A stretch of 64,000 bases of DNA from Variovorax paradoxus. Its GTDB lineage: Bacteria > Pseudomonadota > Gammaproteobacteria > Burkholderiales > Burkholderiaceae_C. The stretch lies in assembly GCF_022009635.1 (NCBI RefSeq), contig NZ_CP091716.1:2929001-2993000 (forward strand), given 5' to 3'. Position 1 is the stretch's first letter. The number at the start of each line of letters is the position of its first letter. Below the pieces are notes generated by a model. It had not been told where the DNA came from and ran no database searches. It saw nothing but the letters and a program-made list of their open reading frames with translations. Below are positions 47,992 to 56,655 of the stretch, piece by piece. The position numbers and the translations under genes were made by a program.

Positions 47992-48078
47992 TGCCGGTGG
48001 CCCAGCACGATCCATGCCACGCGGCGGTTCGAGCCGCCGCCGTTGCCGCCGCCGGCACCCCGGTCGGCGCTGTTCGGC

Positions 48079-48888
48079 TCAGGTGCCGAACTTGCCCGCG
48101 TCGAGCGGCAGGGCAGCCGCCGCGAGTCCGCGCAGCACGTCGCCCACGACGATCACCGCGGGGCTGGCCAGCCCCGCTTCGGCGATGCCGTTCTGCAGGT
48201 TGCCCAGCGTGGTCGCGATGTGGCGTTGCTGCGGCAGGCTCGCATGCTGGATGACGGCCACGGGCGTGTCGCCCGGCAGGCCCTGCAGCAGTTCGCGCTC
48301 GATGTGGCCCGCGCCCGCGACGCCCATGTAGATCACCAGCGTCAGGCGCGCGTTGTAGGCCGTCGCGGCAAGCGCGCGCCAGTCGGTCGGGTCTTCCGTC
48401 GCACCGGCGCCGGTCTTGGCATGGCCGGTGACGAACACCACGCCCTGCGCATGGTCGCGGTGCGTGAGCGGCACGCCCAGCGCGGTCACTGCCGCCAGGC
48501 CGGCGGTGATGCCGTTGACCACCGCGCATTCGATGCCGGCTTCGCGCAGGTGCTCGACCTCCTCGCCGCCGCGGCCGAAGATGAACGGGTCGCCGCCTTT
48601 GAGGCGCACCACCGTCTCGCCCTCGCGCACGGCGGTGATCATCAGCCGCTCGATGAAGGCCTGCGGCGTGCTCTTGCAGCCGCCGCGCTTGCCCACGTGC
48701 ACGATGCGCGCGTCGGGGCGGGCATAGGCCTGCACGATCTCGTCGTTCACCAGGTCGTCGACCAGCAGCACCGTCGCGGCCTGGATCGCCTTCACGGCCT
48801 TGAGCGTCAGCAGTTCGGGGTCGCCGGGGCCAGCGCCCACCAGCGTGCAGCGGCCGGTGATGAGGAAAGAGGGGGTGTCGTTGTTCAT
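48079..48888 (-). CDS. cobA: Uroporphyrinogen-III C-methyltransferase
   Basis: A 269-aa SUMT that doubly methylates uroporphyrinogen III to precorrin-2, the entry to siroheme (and cobalamin). Signatures are VGAGPGDPELLTLKAV and VRLKGGDPFIFGRGGEE, then the SAM-binding GVPLTHRDHAQGVVFVTGH. Siroheme is the cofactor of NirB, and the gene lies in the same direction as the nitrate operon. It overlaps ybiB by ATGA. Confidence 0.95.
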   Translation of the reverse strand: MNNDTPSFLITGRCTLVGAGPGDPELLTLKAVKAIQAATVLLVDDLVNDEIVQAYARPDARIVHVGKRGGCKSTPQAFIERLMITAVREGETVVRLKGGDPFIFGRGGEEVEHLREAGIECAVVNGITAGLAAVTALGVPLTHRDHAQGVVFVTGHAKTGAGATEDPTDWRALAATAYNARLTLVIYMGVAGAGHIERELLQGLPGDTPVAVIQHASLPQQRHIATTLGNLQNGIAEAGLASPAVIVVGDVLRGLAAAALPLDAGKFGT

Positions 48889-49790
48889 GCGTGGGATGCC
48901 AGTTGCGTGATGTGCCGCACTTGCGCCGCGATGGCCTCGGGCACGGGAAGCTCGCCGGCCAGCACGCGGCGCGTGTAGTCGGCCGTGGTGGCGACGTCGA
49001 TTTCCTTCGGCAGGCCCGGCACGTCAGAGGCGGTGCCTGGCTGCTGTGCCTGCAGCTCGGTCCGCACGCCGCGCACGAAGCCGTCGATCTGCGCGGTGCG
49101 GCGCGGGTCGGACACCACCTCGCCTTCGAGGCCGCGCGAGAGCAGGGCGGTCATGCCCGTGAGTTCGAAGGTCTCGCCCATGGTGCGGGCGTATTCGGGG
49201 TGCGTGTAGCTGGCCACCACCACGCAGGAGCCGGCGCCCGGCTGCATCAGCTTGACCACGCTGTGGCCGGGGTTGCGCAGGCCGACCACGCGGCGCACGT
49301 CGAGCAGCCGCTTGAGGGCGGGGTTCAGAAGCTCGGTGGGTGCGAAGGCGGCCTCGCCGTTGGCGATGGGGCGGATGGCCGTCATGGGCGGTACGTCGAG
49401 CGCGCAGAGCACGTTGGACGCAAGCACGCGCGATGTTTCGCTGGCGCTGCCATGCACCAGCACCGGCAGCCCTTCGCGCGCCAGCAGCAGCGCCAGCAGC
49501 GGCGTGAGCACCGGCAGCTTGCGCGCACCGTTGTAGCTCGGCAGCACGATCAGGGGGCGCTCGCCGGCGGGCACCCGATGCAGCCGCGCGTGCGTGGCGT
49601 CGAGGAAGCCGGCCATTTCCTCGGGCGTCTCGCCCTTGATGCGCATGGCCAGGCAGAAGCCGCCGATCTCGAGGTCGGTGACGGTGCCGTCCAGCACCTG
49701 GCCGAACAGGTCGGTGGCCTGCTCGCGCGTGAGCGGCTTGGCGCCTCGCGCGCCGCGGCCGATTTCCTTGATGTATTGGCTGATTCCCAT
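48885..49790 (-). CDS. ybiB: YbiB/TrpD2-type phosphoribosyltransferase-fold protein
   Basis: A 301-aa protein of glycosyl-transferase family 3 fold, related to anthranilate phosphoribosyltransferase. Homologue YbiB of E. coli binds nucleic acid and lacks the enzymatic activity of TrpD. Features: LTREQATDLFGQVLDGTVTD at the N-terminal helical domain and VHGSASETSR and LRNPGHSVVKLM in the large domain. Start at MGISQYIKEIGRGARG. Coupled to cobA by ATGA; it is the first gene after the DUF6351 block on this strand. Confidence 0.88.
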   Translation of the reverse strand: MGISQYIKEIGRGARGAKPLTREQATDLFGQVLDGTVTDLEIGGFCLAMRIKGETPEEMAGFLDATHARLHRVPAGERPLIVLPSYNGARKLPVLTPLLALLLAREGLPVLVHGSASETSRVLASNVLCALDVPPMTAIRPIANGEAAFAPTELLNPALKRLLDVRRVVGLRNPGHSVVKLMQPGAGSCVVVASYTHPEYARTMGETFELTGMTALLSRGLEGEVVSDPRRTAQIDGFVRGVRTELQAQQPGTASDVPGLPKEIDVATTADYTRRVLAGELPVPEAIAAQVRHITQLASHA

Positions 49791-49855
49791 GGGTGTGGGG
49801 ATTGTCCAGCAAGACTTATGCCGCAAGGCGCAGTCGCTTATGCCGTGGCGCCCAT

Positions 49856-49880
49856 AAAAAAAGCCACCGCGGAGGGTGGC
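49856..49880 (-). terminator. Intrinsic terminator after the left DUF6351 gene
   Basis: On the minus strand GCCACC (49880-49875) pairs with GGTGGC (49868-49863) and is followed by seven T (49862-49856). It separates the DUF6351 gene from ybiB. Confidence 0.85.
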
Positions 49881-49903
49881 TTCGGGTGGATTTCAGCGCG
49901 GAA

Positions 49904-52318
49904 TCAGCCTGCGGAGCCCTGGCCGGGGCTGGCGAAATCGCAGACCCCCTCGGGGAAGATGGCCTGCAGCTTCTGGATTTCCGCCGCGTTCGGCTTCCAT
50001 GTGCCGTAGGTACCGTCCGCCAGCGCGTTGTCCAGCGGCTTCAGCGCGCACTTGAAGATGCCGCCTTCGATCGGACCGCCGGCCACGATGCGCGATGTGC
50101 CGTACATAGGGAAGGCCTGCGTGCAGGCACCCTTGGGCTTGGTGTCGAGCACGCCGCTCCACACGTCGGCGCCCCTGGCCATCAGCGCGCCGGTGTTGTC
50201 GAAGCAGCTGTCCACTGCGCGGTCCGGCCGGTTGTCGGCCACGCTGCGCTGCGGATTGGCGCGGATCTTCGTCATCCACTCATCGATCACCTCGAAGGCC
50301 ATCGGCGTCTGATCGAACTCCACGGCTGCGTTGCGCGTCTCGGTGAACCAGATGGCCTGGTGGTCCGAGTTGCCCATCTTGTTGCGGATGCGCTTGCGGA
50401 TCGCGAAGGACTGGTGCACGTTGTGCATGTTCAGCTGCTGCTCCAGGTACGGATGCCAGTCGATGGTCGGGATGTCGGTCTTGCCGGTGAAGACCAGGCC
50501 CGAGCGCTGCATCGCCTTGATGGCATCCAGGTCGCCGTGGGTGCGGAGCGCCGGCACGTCGGGCGTGAGCGGGTTCCAGCGGTTCATGTTGCGGCTGCCC
50601 CATGGGTCGAAATAGCTCGCGTCGGCGGCCACCTTCATCACCTCGGCGTTGCCGGTGCCGTTGTAGGGGAAGCCCTCGGCCACCATCTCGCTCATGCGCT
50701 TCCAGCCGCCGACCTTCAGGTTCAGGTCGAGGAATTCGGCGGTGGAGATCTTGCCGTCCTTCATCGACTGCAGGCCGTACTGCACGCCCACGTTGTCCCA
50801 GGTGGAACGGGGGTAGCCGTCGGCGCCGATGCCGTAGACGTTGCGCACGTCGTCGTAGTGACTGAACGGAATGGGGCCGAAGGCCGCCATGTTCATGCGC
50901 GCCGCGCCCTTTGCCATGATGCTGTCGGCGTCGAATTTCGGGTTCATCGCGCCGGCGGTCAGGCCCATCCAGGCCTTGCGGCACTCGGTGGAGCCGGTGG
51001 CCATGCGCACGTTGGGCAGGTATGGCTGCAGCCCGTAGAACGGGTTGGCGACCGTCTCCTCGGCGTTGAAGCCCACCAGCCAGGTGCGGTTCTTGATGCT
51101 CGCTGTCCACTTGGCGTTGGCGCGGTCGGTCACGTCCATGTAGTACTCGAGCAGCTCGCAGTCGCCCACGTGCGGAATCTGGCCCACCATGTCGGGGTAG
51201 GGCTGCACCGCGATGGCCGCGTCGATCAGGCCCGGATGGTTCTGCGGGTACAGGTACTGCTGGATGCCCCCGCCGGACGCCCCGAGGCCCACGGTGTAGC
51301 TCGGCACGCCGTAGCGCTTGACGAAGCCTTCCTTGGTCATGAGCGCGGTCTCGCCGCCGAGGATCATGTCGTAGTGCTCGCCCGTGCGGTTGCCGGTGGA
51401 ATAGGCGATGGCGTAGCCCTTGCCGATGGCGTCGACCAGGCCCGCGCGCTTGTCGGGGCCGCCCTGGTAGTGGCCGAAGCCCACGCCGCCCTGGAAGTGG
51501 TAGACCAGCTTCTTGTTCCACAGGCTGGTGTCGGGCCTGGCCGGGTCTTCGCCGAAAGGCGCGAGCATCACGTACTGGTAGATGAAGCGGTTGATGGTGC
51601 CGCGTTCCCAGCGCACGATGAAGTCGACCTCCCGGCCGTCGGTCAGCCGGGTCTTGGCGATGTTGCCCGGGCGCGAGCCGTCGGTCGGCATCGGCAGGTA
51701 CTGGTTGTGGCTGGTCCCGCCCACGGGCATGTAGTAGTACTGCACGTAGGAGTCGATCGAGCAGTGGCGGCTGTAGCCGATGGTGTTGCCGTTCTTGTCC
51801 TTGACCGCGTAGTACTTGCTGTCGTCGGTGTCGACCAGCGGCTCCTTGCCCAGGTCGGTGAGTACCGAGCACACGAAGGGCTCCTGCTTGGGGCCCGCGA
51901 ACATCGGGCCGGTGATGGGGTAGTTGGTGAGCGTGAGCGCGTCGAGCTTGCCGCGGGTCTTGTGGCGCACTTCCAGCGTGTTGGCGCCCAGCTTCAGGCC
52001 GGCGACCAGGCCTTCGAGCCGCGTCGCGCTCGCGGCGAGCGCGGGGCTGATCTTCTCGCCGTTGAGCCAGAGCTCGAGCTGGCCCTGGTCGGCCTGCGGC
52101 GCGTTGACCGCGATGCGGGCGTCGCCGCCCGAGACGTACTCGGGCTGGCTCGACAGCACCTGCAGCGAAATCTTCGATGCCGCGGGCGGCTGGTCGGCCG
52201 CCGGCGCCGTGGCCGACGGGATGAACGCGATGCCGCCCCCGCCGCCGCTGCCGCCGCCGCATGCGGCAATCACGATGGCGCCGGCCGCGCAGGCGCTGAT
52301 CTGCTTCCAAGAACTCAT
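49904..52318 (-). CDS. DUF6351-family lipoprotein, esterase-like (copy 1)
   Basis: An 804-aa predicted lipoprotein. The signal peptide ends in the lipobox IAAC (Cys20), followed by GGGSGGGGG. An N-terminal Ig-like part (about 45-140) precedes an alpha/beta-hydrolase-like domain with the elbow GASGG in GLGASGGGIQQYLYPQNHPG. The C-terminus has paired Cys (DSCFDN, GACTQAF, FKCALKP, GVCDFASPG), probably disulfides. It is paralogous to the gene at 54378-56651. Predicted location is the outer membrane or periplasm; the substrate is unknown, though tannase/oligomer-esterase-like roles are conceivable. It is transcribed from an intergenic region next to a NarL-type regulator. Confidence 0.8.
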   Translation of the reverse strand: MSSWKQISACAAGAIVIAACGGGSGGGGGIAFIPSATAPAADQPPAASKISLQVLSSQPEYVSGGDARIAVNAPQADQGQLELWLNGEKISPALAASATRLEGLVAGLKLGANTLEVRHKTRGKLDALTLTNYPITGPMFAGPKQEPFVCSVLTDLGKEPLVDTDDSKYYAVKDKNGNTIGYSRHCSIDSYVQYYYMPVGGTSHNQYLPMPTDGSRPGNIAKTRLTDGREVDFIVRWERGTINRFIYQYVMLAPFGEDPARPDTSLWNKKLVYHFQGGVGFGHYQGGPDKRAGLVDAIGKGYAIAYSTGNRTGEHYDMILGGETALMTKEGFVKRYGVPSYTVGLGASGGGIQQYLYPQNHPGLIDAAIAVQPYPDMVGQIPHVGDCELLEYYMDVTDRANAKWTASIKNRTWLVGFNAEETVANPFYGLQPYLPNVRMATGSTECRKAWMGLTAGAMNPKFDADSIMAKGAARMNMAAFGPIPFSHYDDVRNVYGIGADGYPRSTWDNVGVQYGLQSMKDGKISTAEFLDLNLKVGGWKRMSEMVAEGFPYNGTGNAEVMKVAADASYFDPWGSRNMNRWNPLTPDVPALRTHGDLDAIKAMQRSGLVFTGKTDIPTIDWHPYLEQQLNMHNVHQSFAIRKRIRNKMGNSDHQAIWFTETRNAAVEFDQTPMAFEVIDEWMTKIRANPQRSVADNRPDRAVDSCFDNTGALMARGADVWSGVLDTKPKGACTQAFPMYGTSRIVAGGPIEGGIFKCALKPLDNALADGTYGTWKPNAAEIQKLQAIFPEGVCDFASPGQGSAG

Positions 52319-52340
52319 GTGGATGTCTCCTCGTTTGTTT

Positions 52341-52350
52341 TTCTGACAGG
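52341..52350. promoter_or_regulatory. TCTGACAG motif, proximal to copy 1
   Basis: TTCTGACAGG lies 23 bp before the start of the minus-strand DUF6351 gene; it shares TCTGACAG with the sites at 52429-52437 and 54311-54323. Confidence 0.4.
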
Positions 52351-52428
52351 TCCGGCCCTGTCGGCCGCCCTCCCCGCCGATGCTAGGCAGCCGCCCGCCC
52401 CGCCACAAGTCGGAAACCCGGGCGTGCG

Positions 52429-52437
52429 CTGTCAGAT
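52429..52437 (-). promoter_or_regulatory. ATCTGACAG motif upstream of copy 1
   Basis: ATCTGACAG on the minus strand, about 111 bp before the DUF6351 start and just beyond the regulator stop (52455). The identical 9-mer occurs on the plus strand before copy 2. Confidence 0.5.
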
Positions 52438-52454
52438 TTCGATGACGCGCGCGC

Positions 52455-53090
52455 TCAGTCCAGCAGCCTGTGATGCACCGCGTACTGCACCAGCTGCGCG
52501 TTCGAGCCCAGGCCCATCTTCTCGAGAAGCCGCCGGCGGTAGGTGCTGACCGTCTTGACGTTGATCGCCAGCCGCTCGGCGATGGCCGTGAGCGACTCGC
52601 CGCCCACGATCATGCGCAGGATCTCCGACTCGCGCGAAGACAGGCGTTCGTGAGGCCGCGGGTCTGGCGCCAGCCCCTGCATGTTGTCCATCAGCGCCCG
52701 CGTGATCGACGGCGCCACGAACTGTCGCCCGCGGCTCACGATTCGGATGGCCGCGATCAGGTCGACCGCCTCCATGTCCTTGGCCACGTAGCCGTGCGCG
52801 CCGTTGCGCAAGGCGCGCACCGCGTACTGCGGTTCGGAATACATGCTCAGCATGATGATGCGCAGCGCCGGAAAACGCTCGCGAATCGGCCCGATCAGGT
52901 CGAGCCCGCTGCATTCAGGCATGTTGATGTCCAGCAGCAGCACGTCGACGGGCTGCGCCTCCAGGCAGGCCATGCCGCCGCGCCAGTCGCCGGCCTCGGC
53001 GATGCCGGTGATCTCCGGCGCGTCCTGCAGCACCTTGCGCAGGCCGGAGCGGAACATGGCGTGGTCGTCGATGATGAGCAGGCTGGTCAT
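52455..53090 (-). CDS. NarL/FixJ-family response regulator
   Basis: A 211-aa regulator. The receiver carries Asp8-Asp9, phospho-acceptor Asp54 (LLLDINMPE) and Lys104 (GYVAKDM); the C-terminal LuxR-type HTH (LSSRESEILRMIVGGESLTAI) is at about residues 148-205. Its start overlaps the end of the kinase gene in ATGA, so they form an operon kinase-regulator. The two flanking DUF6351 genes are the obvious targets. Confidence 0.93.
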   Translation of the reverse strand: MTSLLIIDDHAMFRSGLRKVLQDAPEITGIAEAGDWRGGMACLEAQPVDVLLLDINMPECSGLDLIGPIRERFPALRIIMLSMYSEPQYAVRALRNGAHGYVAKDMEAVDLIAAIRIVSRGRQFVAPSITRALMDNMQGLAPDPRPHERLSSRESEILRMIVGGESLTAIAERLAINVKTVSTYRRRLLEKMGLGSNAQLVQYAVHHRLLD

Positions 53091-54172
53091 GCGCGCACCA
53101 GCGGGCTCGCCACGATGGGGGCCTGCAGCGTCACCCGCGTGCCGAAGCGCGGCGCCGAGTCGATGGCCAGGCTGCCGCCCAGCTCGTAGGCGCGCTCGCG
53201 CATCGAGATCAGCCCGAGCGACTGGCGCAGGGCCTGCATGCCGGCGTCGCCGGCATCGAAGCCGATGCCGTCGTCCTCGATCTCCAGCCAGAAGGTTTTT
53301 TCGGTGCGCCGGAAGCGCACCGTCACCGCACTGGCGCGCGCATGCCGCGCGACATTGGTCAGCGCCTCCTGGAAGATGCGGAACACAGCGATCGAGCGCC
53401 AGCGCGGCAGGTCGATGTCGAACTCCTGCGGCTGCATGCTCACGCGCAGCTCGGAGCGTTCGCGAAAGCGCTTCAGGTGGCCCGCGATGGCGGCGCCCAG
53501 GCCCAGGTGGTCGAGCGCCTGCGGATGCATCGACTCCGAAAGCTCGCGCACGTTGTCGATGGCTTCCACCAGCAGCGCGTTGAGGTCGGCCGCGATGCCG
53601 CGTATGGCGGTGGAGCGCGAGCGCCGCGCGATGCGCCCCACGTCGAGCTTCATCGATGTGAGCAGCCCGCCCAGCACGTCGTGCACCTCGCGCGCGTACT
53701 CAGCGCGCTGCTGTTCGCGCATGGTGTTCAGGCGCGACGCCAGCTCGCGGTATTCGTGGCGCGACTCCAGCAGTTCGGCGTCGCGCTGTATCTGCTCCGT
53801 CACGTTCACGCCCACGCCCACCACGGCGGGGCGCCCGCGGAACTGCATCGCCTGGCCGTGCACGTCGATGTGGACCACGTTGCCGTCGCGGTGCAGGCCG
53901 TGGGTGACGAAATGCATGCTCTTCACTTCGCCCGAGATGCGGCGCTTGTAGCGCTCCATCACCTCGCCGACGTAGTAGCCCGGCACGCACTCGCGCAGCG
54001 GCTTGCCCAGCGCCTCGTCGTTGGAGTAGCCCGCCATGCCCGCGAAGGTGGCGTTGGTGTACTGGAAGTGCTCGTCCTGCAGGATGTAGATGCCCGCTAC
54101 CGACTGTTCCACGATGCCGCGGAACGGGACGGACTGCATGTCGAAAGGCGCGTCGTTGGGTGTTTGTCTCAT
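53087..54172 (-). CDS. PAS-domain soluble sensor histidine kinase
   Basis: A 361-aa cytoplasmic kinase without TM segments. A PAS domain (about 15-130; GIVEQSVAGIYILQDEHFQYTN) precedes a HisKA_3 dimerisation domain with the H-box AREVHDVLGG and a HATPase (EALTNVARHARA, EDDGIGFD, GLISMRERA). The signal is unknown; an internal small molecule or redox state would fit. It shares a 205-bp divergent region with the second DUF6351 gene. AAAAGAG before the ATG is a weak ribosome site. Confidence 0.92.
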   Translation of the reverse strand: MRQTPNDAPFDMQSVPFRGIVEQSVAGIYILQDEHFQYTNATFAGMAGYSNDEALGKPLRECVPGYYVGEVMERYKRRISGEVKSMHFVTHGLHRDGNVVHIDVHGQAMQFRGRPAVVGVGVNVTEQIQRDAELLESRHEYRELASRLNTMREQQRAEYAREVHDVLGGLLTSMKLDVGRIARRSRSTAIRGIAADLNALLVEAIDNVRELSESMHPQALDHLGLGAAIAGHLKRFRERSELRVSMQPQEFDIDLPRWRSIAVFRIFQEALTNVARHARASAVTVRFRRTEKTFWLEIEDDGIGFDAGDAGMQALRQSLGLISMRERAYELGGSLAIDSAPRFGTRVTLQAPIVASPLVRA

Positions 54173-54310
54173 CTCTTTTCTTCTGCCCGTCCGATGGCGT
54201 CTTCGCGCAGGGCTGCAACCAACGCCGGAATTATGTGGTGCTCGCGCACGCGCGTGGAGACGGGCAAACCCGCTGCGGCATCCGTATTTCCCCGATAAGC
54301 GGCGCCCGTT

Positions 54311-54323
54311 TATCTGACAGATA
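54311..54323 (+). promoter_or_regulatory. TATCTGACAGATA palindrome upstream of DUF6351 copy 2
   Basis: A perfect 13-bp palindrome around TCTGACAG, 54 bp before the gene at 54378 and in the kinase/lipoprotein divergent region. ATCTGACAG is shared with the site at 52429-52437. It is a candidate NarL-type regulator site. Confidence 0.5.
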
Positions 54324-54377
54324 TCCGCGCCGCGTTTGCATAGAGTCGCGCCTTCGCCCCGATGCTGGAGACAAGAG

Positions 54378-56651
54378 ATGAAGACCTGTGCGCCCGCCAA
54401 GCGACGCTTGCTGTGGCCCGTCGCGATGAGCCTTGCCGCGCTGCTCTTGGGCAGCTGCGGCGGCGGCAGCGGCAGCAGCGCCCCGACCTGGACCGGCTTC
54501 CCGGCCGCCGGCGGCGGCACCGCCGACCCCGGCACGTCGGCCCCACCGGTTTCCGTGGGCAAGATCGCGCTTGCCACCCTGTCGGGTCGCGCCGACATGG
54601 TGACCGGCGGCGACACGCTGCTGGAGGTCGCCTTGCCCGAAGGCGTGGCCGCCACCGATGTGCGCGTGACGCGCAACGGCGAGGACGTGACCTCTGCCTT
54701 CTCGGCCCGACCCGGCGGCCGTGCGCTGCGCGGCCTGGTGGCGGGCCTCGCCGCAGGCGATAACACGCTGGCGGCGAAGGCGGGAGACAAGGCGAGCGGC
54801 GAGCTCGTCGTGACCAACCATCCGATCACGGGGCCGGTGTTCTCGGGGCCGCATCTCAAGCCCTTCGAATGCCGCACCGCGGCGTCGGGCCTTGGCGCGG
54901 CGACGGATGCGGACTGCTCGGCCGCCACCACCTTCGACTGGTTCTACTTCACGCCCGCAGGCGTGCGCAAGGCGCTGGCCGACCCGCTGGGCCCACGCCC
55001 GGGCGACCTTGCCACCACGACCACGCTCGAGGGCCGGACGGTGCCCTTCATCGTGCGCGTGGAGTCGGGAACGATCAACCGCTCGATCTACCGCATCGCG
55101 GTGCTGGACGATCCCGCCGAGCCCGGCCGCTGGAACCCGAAGGGCTGGAACGGGCGCATCGTCTTGCGCTTCGGCGAGTCGACCGCCGCGCAATACAACC
55201 AGGGCGTCAACACGCTGAACGACGTGTTCAAGCCGGACAGCATCGACGTGCAGAACATCGAGGCGCTGCGGAAGGGCTACGCCTACGTGATGTCCACGCT
55301 CAACATCAACAAGGTCAACGTCAACGACGTGCTTGCGGCCGAGACCGCGATGATGCTGCGCGAACACATCGCCAAGCGCTACGGCCTGCCGCGCTGGATG
55401 GTCGGGATGGGTGGATCGGGCGGGGCCATCCAGCAGATGCTGATCGCGCAGAACTACCCGGGCATCCTCGACGGGCTGATGCCGGACTCGGCCTTTCCCG
55501 ACGTGTTCGGTACCGCGTTGGCGGTGTCCGATTGCCGCCTGCTCGACGCCTACTTCACCAACCCGGCGAGCCCCGGCTATCCGTTCAGCGATGCCAAGCG
55601 AAAGGCAGTGGAGGGCCATCTCAAGGGCACCTGCAGGACCTGGAGCATCGGCAACGGCGACGCGGTGCTGGCAACCAGCGGTTCGATTTCACCGGCCTGC
55701 GGCCTGGAGAATGCGGCACTCGTCTACGACCCGCTGGGCAATCCGGGCGGCGCGCGCTGCACGGTGTACGACATCAACGTCAATTCGCTCGGGCGCGATC
55801 CGGCCACCGGCTTTGCGCGGCGGCCGCTCGACAACGTGGGCGTGGCCTACGGGCTCGACGGCTTGAGGAAGGGCGCGATCACCGCGGCCGAGTTCCTCGA
55901 CCTGAACGAGAAGATCGGCGGCTACGACCGCGACGGAAACCTCGCCGCGCAGCGCACCGTGGCCGACACCGAAGCGCTGCAGCGCGCCTATGCGCTCGGC
56001 CGCATCGGCAGCGGATCGGGCGGCCTGGCCACCGTGCCCCTGCTGAGCCTGCATCCCTATGCAGAGCCTGGCTCCGACATCCACACCATCTACAACGACC
56101 TCAAGATCCGCGAGCAACTGATGCAGGCCAACGGCCGTGCGGACAACCAGGTGATCTGGCTGTTCCCCAATCCGCAGCTGGCCGCGCTGATCGGGAAGCC
56201 GGGGCAGGTGCAGCCGCTGAGCGTGCTGCTGCGCGACACGCTCGTCGCGCGGCTGGCATTGATGACGCAATGGCTCGACGGCATGGCCGACGACCCCGCG
56301 CCGCCGGACGCCGACAAGGTGGCCCGTCACAAGCCTGCCGACGCCGTCGATTCCTGCTGGGACGTGAACGACAGCACCCGCTACAAGGAGACCGCGACGT
56401 TCAACGATGCCGGCAAGTGCAATGTCCTCTATCCGAAGACACCGCCTCCGCGCATGGTGGCGGGCGGGCCGCTGGCGGACAACGTGGTCAAGTGCCAGTT
56501 GAAGCCGGTGCGGGTGGAGGACTTCCTTCCGGTGACTTTCTCGCCGGCCGAGAAGTCGCGGCTCGACGCGATCTTTCCTGATGGTGTGTGCGACTTCGCG
56601 AAGCCCGGCGTCGGCCAGGCGGCGCTCAAGGGCACCTGGCTGCGCTACTGA
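54378..56651 (+). CDS. DUF6351-family lipoprotein, esterase-like (copy 2)
   Basis: A 757-aa paralogue of the product at 49904-52318. Signal peptide with lipobox LGSC (Cys27) then GGGSGSS. The Ig-like N-terminal part contains ITGPVFSGPHLKPFEC, equivalent to ITGPMFAGPKQEPFVC of copy 1. The hydrolase elbow is GGSGG (VGMGGSGGAIQQMLIAQNYPG). The shared C-terminal block reads RMVAGGPLADNVVKCQLKP and IFPDGVCDFAKPG. Start at ATG 54378 has GGAGACAAG before it. It ends 4 bp from the convergent nasA stop. Confidence 0.8.
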   Translation: MKTCAPAKRRLLWPVAMSLAALLLGSCGGGSGSSAPTWTGFPAAGGGTADPGTSAPPVSVGKIALATLSGRADMVTGGDTLLEVALPEGVAATDVRVTRNGEDVTSAFSARPGGRALRGLVAGLAAGDNTLAAKAGDKASGELVVTNHPITGPVFSGPHLKPFECRTAASGLGAATDADCSAATTFDWFYFTPAGVRKALADPLGPRPGDLATTTTLEGRTVPFIVRVESGTINRSIYRIAVLDDPAEPGRWNPKGWNGRIVLRFGESTAAQYNQGVNTLNDVFKPDSIDVQNIEALRKGYAYVMSTLNINKVNVNDVLAAETAMMLREHIAKRYGLPRWMVGMGGSGGAIQQMLIAQNYPGILDGLMPDSAFPDVFGTALAVSDCRLLDAYFTNPASPGYPFSDAKRKAVEGHLKGTCRTWSIGNGDAVLATSGSISPACGLENAALVYDPLGNPGGARCTVYDINVNSLGRDPATGFARRPLDNVGVAYGLDGLRKGAITAAEFLDLNEKIGGYDRDGNLAAQRTVADTEALQRAYALGRIGSGSGGLATVPLLSLHPYAEPGSDIHTIYNDLKIREQLMQANGRADNQVIWLFPNPQLAALIGKPGQVQPLSVLLRDTLVARLALMTQWLDGMADDPAPPDADKVARHKPADAVDSCWDVNDSTRYKETATFNDAGKCNVLYPKTPPPRMVAGGPLADNVVKCQLKPVRVEDFLPVTFSPAEKSRLDAIFPDGVCDFAKPGVGQAALKGTWLRY

Positions 56652-56655
56652 ACGC

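Noticed and set aside
48016..48078. Tandem GCC/GGC triplets before the polyamine-type ATPase gene
   Set aside because: Short imperfect triplets in a very GC-rich background; not a recognisable repeat or operator.
49793..52549. A long plus-strand frame opposite DUF6351 copy 1
   Set aside because: No recognisable domain, His/Val/Ala-rich, and opposite to a gene with a lipoprotein signal, shared paralogue and terminator.
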